Shown here piece after piece: positions 1-10,103 of a stretch of DNA of 64,000 bases (position 1 is its first letter; every line of letters starts with the position of its first letter). Both the position numbers and the translations under genes were made by a program. The stretch is taken from NCBI RefSeq assembly GCF_040954645.1, contig NC_092806.1:160762328-160826327 (forward strand), read 5' to 3'. This DNA is from Diabrotica undecimpunctata (Eukaryota > Arthropoda > Insecta > Coleoptera > Chrysomelidae). Below the pieces are notes generated by a model. The model searched no databases. It was given only the letters and a program-made list of their open reading frames with translations, and had not been told where the DNA came from.

Positions 1-63
1 AAAGTTCGAATAGCTATGATGATTGCCGACCTCCGCCGCGGAGATGGCACTTGAAGAAGAAGT
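1..63 (+). mobile_element. 3' end of an RTE-like LINE with (GAA)n tail
   Basis: The first bases encode the last residues of an RTE-type reverse transcriptase (ending RRGDGT, then TGA), followed directly by a short AGAAGAAG tail. The same ending, with the stop and a GAA tail, closes the much longer copy near 30.9 kb. The rest of this copy lies upstream of the window. Confidence 0.7.
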
Positions 64-99
64 ACCAGTTGTAGGTAATTTCAGTCAGAATGAAGAAGG

Positions 100-1122
100 T
101 TACATGTAGAATATGTTATGAAGAAGTATGATGTTAGAAAACTTAAAGATTCCAATGTTCGACTGAAGGTGAGTGAAAAAATCAATACAAAGGTGCTAAA
201 ATACAGAAATGCAGGAACTATAGAGGAAAGTCTGACCATCATCCAAGAAACTGTGAGAGAAATAAAAGAACAACACCTGACGAAAGATACAGAGAAACGG
301 AAATCGTGGATGACCGATGAAATACATGAACTTATGGATCAGAGAAAAAAATACAAAGAAAATCTCCAAGAATATACAAGAATACATATCATTGTCAGAA
401 GAAAGATAAGAGAGGCCAAAGAGAAACAAAAAACAGAACAATGTCAAGGAATAGAGGAGTATCAAAGTCGATATGATAACTTCAATGTCCATCGGAAGGT
501 AAAGGAAATAGCTGGAAAGGTCCGAAAACGCAACAGCGCAAAAATAACAGATGAAAGCAATGTTGCCATAACCAAAGAAGATAAAAAGAAAGTATGGAAA
601 GATACTTGGGGAAACTTTTCCACGACCTTAGAACAATACAAAAATCCAACGTTGAAGAAAATTCAGGTCCCGAAATCCTACCAGAAGAAATAACGGCAGT
701 CGTCAGACAAATAAAGGATGGAAAGGCACCGGGACTTGATAAAATTCCTGCAGAACTGCTGAAGCTATTAGATGCAGAACAAATAAAAATAATAACTGAA
801 ATATTTAATGAAATATACAAGGCAGAAAAAATACCAGTAGAGTGGCTCAAATCGGAGTTCGTACCATTGCCCAAAAAACCAGATTTGGTCAATATTGTGA
901 ATGGCCATAAGCTGCAGTACTTGGGACATATAATGAGAAATCAAGACAGATATGAGCTACTCCAATGTATTTTGCAAGGTAAAATTGAAGGAAAAAGGGC
1001 CCCAGGACGAAGAAGAATATCCTGCCTTGCTAATTCGAGAGCATAGCAGGACATGCAACCTACATAGCAACCAACAAAGTCGTCATAGCCAGAATGATCT
1101 CCAACGTTCGGAATGGACAGGT
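100..1122 (+). mobile_element. Internally deleted RTE-like LINE fragment
   Basis: This is a non-LTR retrotransposon relic of the (GAA)n-tailed RTE lineage seen repeatedly here. It keeps the charged linker between endonuclease and reverse transcriptase, the start of the RT fingers and palm, and then jumps to the C-terminal tail (QYLGHIMRNQ and later the ARMISNVRNG-type ending). Most of the RT, including the catalytic YADD, is deleted at about position 885. No clear 3' tail or target duplication was found. Confidence 0.85.
118..1046 (+). pseudogene. RTE endonuclease-reverse transcriptase, broken
   Basis: There are two overlapping frames. The first (118 to about 600) encodes a Lys/Glu-rich linker with the KRKSWMTDEI and VRRKIREAKEK motifs shared by the copy at 10.1-11.3 kb. 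A frameshift near 598 moves the coding to a second frame, which carries GPEILPEEI, a PGLDKIPAELLK finger motif and WLKSEFVPLPKK. At about 885 the protein jumps to the C-terminal QYLGHIMRNQ segment, so motifs A to E of the RT are absent. It cannot encode an active enzyme. Confidence 0.85.
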
Positions 1123-1124
1123 AC

Positions 1125-1338
1125 CCTAAAAAGTATTAAATTTCTTAAACCATCTGGAATTTGGGATATGTGGTTGTATAGAAACGTATTGTGTTGTTCA
1201 GTAGTCGACAAAAGTTTGCCAAGAAGTTCTCCAACGATCTGTTTGATTTCTTTTAGAGATAAGAAAGCGTCAGGAACAAAAATTTTTTCATCTGGTAACA
1301 TTTCAGCTGAAGAGGTTATTGCGACATAGAATGCTATA
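1125..1338 (-). other. Unidentified open segment, possible gene fragment
   Basis: The minus strand stays open for about 70 codons from an in-frame stop near 1340. The composition looks protein-like (AEMLPDEKIFVPDAF, then LSLKEIKQIVGELLGKLL and HISQIPDGLRNLILF). It abuts the 3' end of the RTE fragment. I do not recognise the family. It may be an old exon, a retrocopy piece, or chance. Confidence 0.25.
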
Positions 1339-1340
1339 AA

Positions 1341-3989
1341 CCTTTATTTATATGTTACATTCAAATATAGTCACTTTCGGTCTGCAGCTGAAGAAGATCT
1401 AACACCTCTTCTGTTCGTCGAGAGACTCCTTTTTTAGTTGTGTAAGATGTGCCAAGAATTTTAATTTCGAGTCAATATTATTAATTTCGACTGGTAACCT
1501 GCCACTTCGCCGCCAACAATCTTAATTTCGGCTGTTGACCTGTCAAATTGTCATTAGATGTCAGTCTATGCTAATCCGATTACCGAGATATCCATTTGTT
1601 GACTTTCCATTTGGATTTAAGGTTAGGTTATTTTCAGGTAATAATTGGAGGGCATTTTGAGCATCTCAAATATTTTTTGAATGCTCTTTGTAGTATTTGT
1701 ACTTATAAAAAATTTATTTATACTTGAACAGCAAAATAAAAACATGTCACGTGGTTTTGGGAGAAAAGTAAATAGGAGAATCTATGGATTTAATGATTTC
1801 CTTGTTAATATTTTAGCTATCATTATATTGGTTACTGTCTGATAGTTTTCTGTATATATTTCTTTGATTTTGTGCAAAAATTAAGTTGTTACGTAATTTT
1901 TTTTACTGCAGCGGACATTGATTTAATCCTAAAATACCTACTGTATGAATATGAATAACTCGAATTCTGCATTCAAAATTAGTCAAAACATGTCTATAAA
2001 TATTTTCCACACCCATGTTATTGAAAATTACGATCTTGTACTTTGAAACGAGTAGTAATATATAAATATTTATTGTTTTTTGTCGATCGTAAGTTGCTGA
2101 TACATAATGCGAAACGGTCTAACTACGTCATTTTAGATCAATAAGGTATTTTGTTTAAAACTCGAATTAGTTTTAGTTCTAATTCAATAAAAGACTATTT
2201 GTGACTTTTTTTCCTATTTATTTTTTAATATAGTTTACTTTTCGTCCAGTATACTTAATAAAATGCTTTTCTAAGTTTTACATCCCTTTCGAAAGGATTA
2301 AAACGCGAAAAGTAATGTTATTCGTGCTCCCCAAAATACTGTCAAGTTCCGTCTATGACTTCATCATTTTTTTGCAAAAAGTGTCTTCTGGATTATTTTT
2401 TTTATAGTTTTAGATAGTTAATAGTCACACGGTGCCAAATCTGGCGAATAAATAAAAATAAAAAATCATCTCAGCTTGTGATGAGTAAATTTTGACCATT
2501 TTGTGTTTAATAAGGGATCGCGGGAGCTAAAAATTTGAAATTTTATGAGATGCATTGTTGTTACCCGAGTCATTTCCAGCAAAAATGTGTTTTTTTTATT
2601 ACCCACCTCAAAACAAATGAGATATATCCTATTTTCGAAAAAATTATGCAGTTCTTGATAATTTGAAGGGTGCGGTGTGTGTAACCAATAATTACCGTTC
2701 TTAAAAAATAAATAAGTGCATGCTCAAACGGTGAATTGTATAATTGGTTTTGTGCTTTTGTGCGGGTCATGTCACCAATTCAACACTGGCGGGTAATTGG
2801 AATAAATCATTTCAAGTGAATCAGTGAGATCATATTTAATTTCAATCTGAATCAAATATGGCCGACTGTCATAACACGAGAATTACAATTACCTTCTTAA
2901 TAACAGCCATTGGAATCAATTATTTGTCATTATAGATTAAACTTCTGTGGTTTAAATTATTTTAATGGTCGATAAAGAAATGTACAAATCTGCTTCGATT
3001 AGGTTACTGAAATTTTTTAAAAGTTCCTTTATTTTTACCATTTCTTCATACATTACTCGGCAATAGTCTGATATTTTTTATCAAACATTTCATGGAACAT
3101 AAAATAAGTTTATACAGTAAAACTTTCTTGCCGTTTTGGCTACAAGATTGAAAGATGTTTTGAAAATACAATCGCATAGTCTGACCATTTTACTTCGCAT
3201 TTGATGTTGTATTTATTTGTATTGTAAATGATTTAATAATTTCTAATATTCATGAATTTTTTGTCCAGCATTAGAGTGGCAGTTTATATAATATTATTAT
3301 AAGAGGATAATCAAATCACCTAGAATCTTTTAATTACGAATTCTAGATCGAAAGCACCGTGTGCGACAGCAACTTGTGGCATTTAAAGCAAATAGTTGAA
3401 GCTGGTATTTTTGTTTATTAGTATAAATCTTAATGATTGAATATACACCAACAAAATAGACAAAGATTAAAGCAATTACTTGTTAATTATTTCGTTAATT
3501 ATTTAACCAGAAGAAGATCGTAGAAATGTGTGTTAGTATTATCTAAAAAGGATACGAGAAATGCTATTTAGTGAGTTTAAATTTATTGGATTCTACGTAT
3601 CTAAATGTTGCTTTCTCTTCTTGTCAATTCTTGCATTCTAGTCTTAATTGTATTTGCAATTTAATACGGAAAATAGATTGTGAATAAAACAACAATCGCT
3701 AGGCCATAAATAAAAATTTAATTACAGCCAAATCGAACTGAAGAAAATTTTTTCTTAAATGTATCTGATACGGATTAAATGATGACTACAAAATTGACTT
3801 GTGGTAAAGCTTGAATAGAAACGGTCACACCACGTGTTACACGGATTTGTCCTTCGACTCTAGAGGATATACAAGACGAAAAGTAATATAAAAGAGCAGT
3901 TATACAAAAAGTTAGGTAAAACCTCAATATATGAAAAGCAACAAAATTGGGAATAAAAATCAATTTTAATTAAAAATAATTTATATTTT
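1341..3989. other. AT-rich non-coding DNA
   Basis: No coding or transposon homology was recognised. A short stretch near 1450-1540 repeats a TAATTTCG motif three times. The rest is unstructured AT-rich sequence, consistent with intron or intergenic DNA downstream of the NAV exons. Confidence 0.5.
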
Positions 3990-3995
3990 GTCCAG

Positions 3996-4760
3996 CTATA
4001 GAAAAGACAGTTAAGATTTGATTTCACGTATAGTGCCTATATAGATTTGATTTGTCCTCCCTCTATTCCTATATCCCATAGTACCGCTGAGGCTCGGGAA
4101 TACATCTCGCTAAAGACAGAAGAGTGTAAGTCGTTGAGAAGAAAAGACGCAACCCGCTAGTGACCGAGGCATTCATATTGAATTCGTTTCGTTCGTTGTT
4201 TCGTAAAGTAGTGCAAATCATGGTAATTAGCGGTAAGTTCTTCACCTAGTTTTACCTCAACCTTTAAATTGTTGTTGATTGTTTATTGCAACCATTTAAA
4301 TTTTGATAATTATTTGCACCTATGAGTAAAAGTTCATTTATCTTACCAGAGCTTTCGAAGGAATAGTTCCTGTTAATTTAATTACTATTAATTCGTAATA
4401 GTACATTATTTGTTGAATCCCCACAGTGCCTCTAATATTTGCTTAAATGTATTCGTCTCAACAAGACTCATCAGAACGACTGGTGTAGAAGCCCAGAACG
4501 TGAAAAAAATTTTTTTCCGCCATAGTAAGTAATGATAACATAATTTCATACAGACGCTACAGGCTTCATCTGAGAATAAACCCAAAAACTTGGAAAACAG
4601 TAGATTTCTAAGTGTTCGAAACCAAATTCAGATTAATACCTAAATCTGTGACTTCTACGATTTTCAACGCAAACAGACGGTGAGTTGGACCGACATGGAG
4701 TATCTAAAATTGCATTCCACGACATAACGATTACATTTTGTCATTTAGATTTCCAATTCG
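3996..4760. repeat. Dispersed repeat related to the 27.5-27.8 kb copy
   Basis: A 36-bp block near 4000-4040 (AAAGACAGTTAAGATTTGAT and following bases) recurs at 27757-27792. A second block at about 4595-4745, containing CTAAAATTGCATTCCA, recurs with substitutions at 27540-27690. The two blocks are in opposite order in the two places. It is an unidentified interspersed repeat with no coding capacity. Confidence 0.55.
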
Positions 4761-5092
4761 CGTCACACAATATTTAAAAAAAATTTAAACAAGTGGAAGT
4801 GGAAACATTAAATATACACCTATCTTTAATATTGAAGTAGATGAACGATGCGGCGCCAAGATTAAGAATGTCGTTGTTACTGTTACCATAGACAAACTAA
4901 AATTAAGTAATATAAAGAAAAAAGGCGAATGGACGAACCACAAAACTCTGCAGATAATCGGAGATAGAACGAACCAGAATGAGAATCTTCTTTTCTTACG
5001 GTGCTCTTGCTTTACCGATTAGTGTTTTGTGCTTTTCTTTATAATGAAGTATTCATGTCTATTTAGGCTCTTATGTTTGTTAACCACAAGCA

Positions 5093-5708
5093 TTTTGACG
5101 TGACAACGTCTTAAATTAGGTTGTGGCTCGGAGTCATTTAAGAAAAAGTGTAACGCCCGCTCACGTCTGTTACAGTGAGTCACCGAACGAGAGAGAGGCC
5201 CGCCGGACCGGCGAATGCCTTGCGTCTCTCTCCCACTCAAACATGATCGGTCCGCTGCGCGCGGCACTAGAGAATTAGGCGCGTTGAATCGCTAAAGTTG
5301 AAAATCGTTGAAAGTATCGTCAGCTGTGTCTGTAGTGAAAATGTGGAGTGCTTAGTGCTTAGATTCGTCATTTACAACAACTACAACAATAAAGGTAAAT
5401 AATTGTACACTAATATTTCATTATCGTAAACTATGATTGATTGATTAATTGTTAGATTGACACAAAAGTTGAGAAACTGAGTTTATAGGTTATGTCATAC
5501 TATTGACAAATGTTGATAGTGTTATTAGTTTAAATCACTCTGCAATCAATCGTAATTCAGTCAATTGAGAAGAAACAGCGCGTTTCAACTGCAAACAACT
5601 ATTGTGCAATTTAATAATATTCATATCAACAAATATTCTACCGAGAAAAAGACGTTGTCACGTAAAATCTTCGCCCGTAAAACCGACTTTACAGGCAACC
5701 GATTTTTT
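5093..5708 (+). repeat. Foldable GC-rich element, copy 1 (616 bp)
   Basis: This is one of three copies of an unidentified non-coding element. It starts TTTTGACGTGACAACGTCTT and ends GGCAACCGATTTTTT. The 15-mer ACGTGACAACGTCTT near the left end is inverted near the right end. A conserved GC-rich core contains the perfect palindrome CGCCGGACCGGCG inside a larger GAGAGAG/CTCTCTC hairpin. This copy has about 200 bp of extra interior sequence compared with copies 2 and 3, so it may be the less deleted form. Confidence 0.75.
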
Positions 5709-6086
5709 ATTTTTACTTCAACCTTTTCTCCCATTATGAGCCATAGAAAATTATAATTTTCTGCTTTAGAAATATGCCCTAGATAACTTGTTTTCCGGTA
5801 TTGAACAATGTTTAAGAGTTCTGTGTTAGTTCCCTTTAATTGCAGCGAAGATTCTATACTGGCGTTGTATTTTACTTTTCTCTATAGTGAAATGCTGATT
5901 CGAGCGTCACGGAACTAGCGCCACAAGATGGTGCCATCACGAGTAGCGTCATAGAATAGTGGATATTCACGATCGATTCACTGCTCATATGTGTACTCTA
6001 GCCGTCATATGTGTACTCTAAGTAGGGTTAAATTAAAAACTACATGAAAACCAACTAACAAACTATGGACATTAAATTAAATATTT
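5709..6086. other. Non-coding DNA with a short tandem repeat
   Basis: No genes were recognised. TCATATGTGTACTCTA occurs twice with a 20-bp period at 5985-6020. Confidence 0.5.
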
Positions 6087-6101
6087 AAAAAATTTAAGTA
6101 T
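6087..6101. repeat. Target-site duplication, left copy (15 bp)
   Basis: AAAAAATTTAAGTAT is repeated exactly at 7168-7182, flanking the minus-strand RTE-like element between them. The A-run makes the outer edge slightly ambiguous; the core ATTTAAGTAT is clear. Confidence 0.8.
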
Positions 6102-7167
6102 CATCATCAGTGGTGCTACAGCTCTAGTTGAGCCTTGACCTTCCCCAGTCTATTTCGCCAGTCGTTTCTGTTCATCGCCAACCGTTGCCAATTTGCCGCG
6201 CCGATTTTCCTTGCGTCCTCGTCCACACCGTCCCTCCATCTCAGTCGTGGTCTGCCTCTACTCCTATTTCCCACTGGGACCGATAATAGAGTTCGTCTGA
6301 GTTCGTAATTTTCATTTGCTCTTGACACATGTCCAGCTCATCTAAGCCTACCTATTTTTATGAAGGATATTACATCTCTACCATTTACTATTTTTTATAC
6401 TTCTCGTACAATTCGAAATTATATCGCCTTCTCCAAATACCATTCTCACAGAATGCGCCCATTATTCTTCTTAGTATCTTCCTTTCGAAGACGAGCAGAA
6501 GATTTGCGTCTGTTTTGGAGATGGTCCATGTTTCTGAGCCATATGTCAGCACTGGTAGGATGAGTGTTCTATATATTATTAGTTTGGTTTTCTGGCTTAA
6601 ATTTCTGTTTTTTAGCTGCTTGCTTAGTCCAAAATAACATTTGTTTGCTAGCAGTACCCTCCGTTTTACTTCTTCAGATGTGTCATTATCGTTTGTTATG
6701 AGAGAACCCAAATATGTAAACTTATTTACTACCTCAAAATTATATTGGTCTATACTGAAGTTTTCTTCAGCGTTTCTAGCTCTATCTCTGTTATTTGGAA
6801 TAGATGCTAACATTTTGGTTTTTTCCTCGTTTATTTTAAGGCCCATATTTTGTGCGGCTGTCAAGAAGGTGGAAGTCATCTCTTTAAGTCCTCGTGTAGT
6901 ACGTGCGATCAAATCCAGATCGTCAGCGTAAGCCATAATCTGTGTTGATTTATTAAAGATTGTTCCCCTATTGTGTAACTCGGCATCTCTTATGGTCTTT
7001 TCTAACGCTATATTAAAGAGAAGGCACGCCAGCGCGTCTCCCTGCCTTAACCCTGCATATGTTTCAAACGCTTGTGACATATCGCCTTGTATTTGTACTC
7101 TGCAGATAACTTTACTCATAGTTGTTTTTACGAGCCTTATTAATTTATGGGGAATGTTTAATGGGGA
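6102..7167 (-). mobile_element. 5'-truncated RTE-like LINE with (TGA)n tail
   Basis: A 1066-bp LINE copy is bounded by a 15-bp target-site duplication. The 3' end has a stop codon followed by CACCACTGATGATGAT, a trinucleotide tail that differs from the (GAA)n family. The element begins within the RT domain just upstream of the LRQGDALAC motif, so the endonuclease is absent. The exact duplication indicates insertion by target-primed reverse transcription. Confidence 0.9.
6116..7167 (-). pseudogene. Reverse transcriptase C-terminal half, frameshifted
   Basis: The RT region contains LRQGDALACLLFN, then the catalytic YADD box (6919-6930), then TYLGSLITNDN, the thumb, and the VLTYGSETWT and ERKILRRIMGA motifs. 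A frameshift near 6390 separates the final segment, which carries SRGRPRLRWRDGVDEDA and ends at the stop before the TGA tail. The open frame runs a further 14-16 codons upstream of 7167, but those residues are flanking DNA, not RT. Confidence 0.88.
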
Positions 7168-7182
7168 AAAAAATTTAAGTAT
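7168..7182. repeat. Target-site duplication, right copy (15 bp)
   Basis: Exact match to 6087-6101; it marks the 5' edge of the truncated minus-strand LINE. Confidence 0.8.
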
Positions 7183-7530
7183 ATCTGTCAATAAAAGATA
7201 GTAAAACAAACAGAAAAATGAAAGAGCGATACTAAAACCAGACCAGACGAATGCGAAGACAAAAAATAGAAAGTAATAGGTAGCATATTCGTCTGAATAC
7301 AGTTGACTTATATGTCTATGCGATGAACAAAACGAAAAATTAGACCAACTAAGTAAAAATATTAAAACTCTTGATCTTAACCGTTCTATCAGTTAAAATT
7401 TCATAATAAATATATCAAATCTTACAAAATAAAATTTAAACTTGTTTATTCATACTTAGCAGCAATATCAATAACGAGCAAGTAGCAGTTGTCGAAAAAT
7501 TAGTGAAAATATAAACAAAAATGTACTCAC
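7183..7530. other. NAV intron sequence
   Basis: AT-rich sequence directly downstream of the last NAV exon donor. Nothing else was recognised. Confidence 0.5.
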
Positions 7531-7682
7531 ATTGGTGCTGAGTTGTGACGTTAGCGTGTGCACTTTTTCTTGAGCCTCCGTCAATTCCCTTCTCAATTTT
7601 CTTATTTCATGCGCTTGCTTTTCTTCCGCTGAAGAATATAAGCTCGAAGCTGTCGACACCAAACTTATGGAAGATCCATGCA
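7531..7682 (-). CDS. sick: Neuron navigator (NAV/sickie) exon g, coiled coil
   Basis: This internal exon encodes VHGSSISLVSTASSLYS, then AEEKQAHEIRKLRRELTEAQ and EKVHTLTSQLSTN. That is the hallmark start of the coiled coil that precedes the AAA ATPase domain in NAV proteins, which are cytoskeleton-associated proteins involved in axon guidance and migration. The acceptor is TTGTTTCAG and the donor is AAT|GTGAGT. It opens with TG, which completes a Val codon begun by the exon at 8132-8334, and it ends in phase 0. The next exon (NAV continues with an AxxVAAFEQSL-type segment) was not found in the window. The family call is firm; orthology to sickie is inferred. Confidence 0.9.
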
Positions 7683-8131
7683 CTGAAACAATATAACAGT
7701 ATTTTATATTATGTGATTAAGAAGGCGCCTTTTATAGTTCTGAATGTTTAGAATAGTTTATCATTTAGAAATGATACTAAATAAGGAGTTTTTAAGAAGA
7801 AAAGAAAACAGTAGAGTAGTGAACAGTCTAATAATTAACTAATGGTCTTCAAAAATTATCGCAAATGTGAGGACTCAACTTAAAAACCTCAAAATACATA
7901 GAAACGTTATCTCTTTAACGACCAAACAGTTACAAATGTTTACATTTTTGTTACAGACTGCTACCACTTTAATTTTTTTGTGCATATTGAAACGCTTGCT
8001 TACATCGTACTGTTGTCTGGAACAACTTGTAATTTTATATGGTCCATCAGACCTATAGTGTAGTGAAACATATCAAGGAAATAATTAAATAAATAAATAA
8101 AAAAATTATGATTAATAATATATATAATTAC
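7683..8131 (-). other. NAV intron f-g
   Basis: A 449-bp intron from donor G|GTAATT to acceptor TTTCAG|TG. No transposon was recognised in it. Confidence 0.7.
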
Positions 8132-8334
8132 CGTCGTCGTTCTTTGGCATGCTGTGTCTGGGAGTACTAGAGTGAGTAGGAGACAACGGAAAAGTTCTAG
8201 CACTACCAGGAGCTGGACTCGTAGGTTGTGACCAATGGCTAAGACTCCCGATCGGTAAGCAGTAGTAAGGCTCGGTCTCAGGCTCCGTATTTCTGTGCAA
8301 CATCGAAGGGTACAATTTTTCTGATTTTGTCGAT
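8132..8334 (-). CDS. sick: Neuron navigator (NAV/sickie) exon f
   Basis: It encodes STKSEKLYPSML, then EPYYCLPIGSLSHWSQP and a Ser/Thr/Pro-rich stretch ending in RHSMPKNDD. The STKSEKLYPSML block, followed by an acidic stretch and a Pro/Ser linker, is typical of NAV proteins just before the coiled coil. The acceptor is TTTACAG|A and the donor is GACG|GTAATT. The first base completes an Arg codon begun in exon e, about 13 kb upstream in the transcript direction. The last base starts the Val codon finished in exon g. Confidence 0.88.
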
Positions 8335-8699
8335 CTGTAAATAAACGCAAGCATAAGGATACTGTGAAGGTTAGCAAGAGCACGCTGCGTTAAGGCTTTG
8401 ATCAGTGATTTGAAGAGCGTATTAGTTTGCAAAGTGTTATTGTTCAAAAAATAATACAAGAAACTTAAAAATTGGTAACTTTATATCGTTAGCAGACAAT
8501 TTTTTATTATAAGAGAAATTTATGGAAATTTGTGCAGTAGTAGACAACATAACAACCTCCATTATATTACTGGAATAAAAGTATTTACAACAAGGTCTGA
8601 TTTCAGCATAAATCTACAGTCAAAATGAAGATCATGTTAATCTCCTTGACAGATTTTTGTTTTCCTATTAGACACACGTTATAGTGTGTCATAGTTGTA
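8335..8699. other. Non-coding intron DNA
   Basis: Part of the roughly 13-kb NAV intron between exons e and f. No feature was recognised before the plus-strand RTE begins near 8700. Confidence 0.5.
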
Positions 8700-9060
8700 A
8701 ATTTATTTTATGATGAGAGGGAGAACCAGTCCCCAATACATACGGAAACAGGACCACCTATACTAGTGGCAGAAATAAGAGCAGCCATAATATCATTAAA
8801 AGAACGGAGAGTTCCAGGACCAGACGGAGTCCAGTATGAATTTCTTAAACTTCTTGATGATGAATCTTTAAGAATATTTCAACACCGAAAATGATGGATG
8901 TTTGGATTTGGGCTAACAAAAACCCAAATAGATGATAAAGACCGGCGTATAATACAAAATTTATACTGAAACCAAGCAACCACAATAACAACAAATCTTG
9001 GAGATGAACCGACGGAAGCGATCCAAATTCTGCGAGGCGTTAGACAAGGATGTATACTTT
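8700..9060 (+). mobile_element. RTE-like LINE, left half (interrupted host element)
   Basis: The plus strand encodes RTE RT fingers: TGPPILVAEIRAAI, then PGPDGVQYEFLKLLDDE, an internal loss near 8885, then TKTQIDDKDRRIIQNLY and RGVRQGCIL. The frame breaks off exactly at the target duplication of a minus-strand RTE and resumes at 11467. It shows several stops and is inactive. Confidence 0.85.
9050..9060. repeat. Target-site duplication, left copy (11 bp)
   Basis: ATGTATACTTT is repeated exactly at 11456-11466. In the interrupted RTE these bases encode part of the conserved GCIL motif. Confidence 0.9.
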
Positions 9061-9082
9061 CTTCTTCTTCTTCTTCTGGTTC

Positions 9083-9565
9083 CTATCCGTTTCGGATGTT
9101 GGAAATCATATTGGCAATCATGACCTTGCTCGCTGCGGCTCGAAACAGCTCCGTTGAGGTTTTCTTAAACCATGTTCTTAAATTCCGCAGCCATGATTTT
9201 CTCCTTCTACCGGGTCCTCGCTTACCTTTGACTTTACCTTGCAATATAGACTGCAGCAGGGAGTAACGGTGCTGATTTCTCATAACGTGTCCCAGATATT
9301 GCAACTTTATGCGTTTGATCGTAAACACTATCTCTGGTTCCTTCTTCATTTTTTCTAGAACTTCCTTGTTCGTGATCCTTGCTGTCCATGATATTCTCAG
9401 CATTCTTTTATAAAGCCACATCTCAAATGCTTCAAGTTTTTTAATAGTGGTGTCTGTAAGCGTCCATGCCTCCGTCCCGTACAACAACACAGAGAAAACA
9501 TAGCATCTCAAATGTCTCATTTTTGTATCTAGGGATATGTTGTGACTTTTGAAGATGGCGCTCAT
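9083..9565 (-). pseudogene. RTE polyprotein C-terminal region
   Basis: An open frame of 160 codons carries KSHNISLDTKMRHLRCYVFS, VLLYGTEAWTLTDTTIKKLE, AFEMWLYKRMLRISWTARIT and KLQYLGHVMRNQHRYSLLQ, followed by a basic GKRGPGRRRKSWLRNLR block and the terminal AAASKVMIANMISNIRNG. This is the thumb and connection part of the family's RT protein. A frame break at about 9570-9690 separates it from the catalytic part. Confidence 0.9.
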
Positions 9566-9686
9566 TTTGTTAAAGACCGTTCTTACCTTTCCTATGCGGC
9601 ACTTTATTTCCTGTACATTGCTCCACTGTTCGTTTATAATAGTTCCCAGGTAGCAATACTGTTTTACTCGCTCTATCTGCGTCCCA

Positions 9687-10094
9687 TTAATGTATAGATA
9701 AGTTGCTGATAATCACTTGTTTCGTTTTGTAGGTATTAATGTTTAGTCCGTACTGTTGACTGTACTCGTTTATTCTGTCCATTAGCCTCTGAAGTCCCTC
9801 TAAACTATCTGCTATCACCATGGTGTCGTCGGCATATCTAACATTGTTTACTCTTTCACCATTTAGAAGGATGCCTTCGTCTATTCCGTAAAGAGTCTCG
9901 TTAAAAATTTTCTCTGAGTACATATTAAATATCAACGGCGATAGGATACATCCCTGTCTAACTCCACGTAGTATTTTTATGTGATCTGTTTCTTCTCCGT
10001 TAATTTTCATGTATGCGGTGTGATTCCAGTATAGTTCTGAAATTATTCTGAGGTCTTTGTCATCCAGGTCTGCTTCTTTTAAAATGTTTATCAT
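9687..10094 (-). pseudogene. RTE reverse transcriptase, palm with YADD
   Basis: A 135-codon frame holds the RT catalytic core: RGVRQGCILSPLIFNMYSE, then NNVRYADDTMVIADSLEGLQ with the intact YADD box at 9825-9836, then YGLNINTYKTKQVI. It is separated from the upstream frame by a break near 10100 and from the C-terminal frame by a break at about 9690. Confidence 0.92.
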
Positions 10095-10103
10095 CTTTTG
10101 ATG

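Noticed and set aside
482..892. 136-codon minus-strand frame
   Set aside because: Antisense shadow of the RTE fragment at 118-1046.
5019..5267. 82-codon minus-strand frame
   Set aside because: Falls across the border and core of the foldable element; absent as a frame in the other copies.
5565..5756. 63-codon plus-strand frame
   Set aside because: Right end of the foldable element; not conserved as protein in the other copies.
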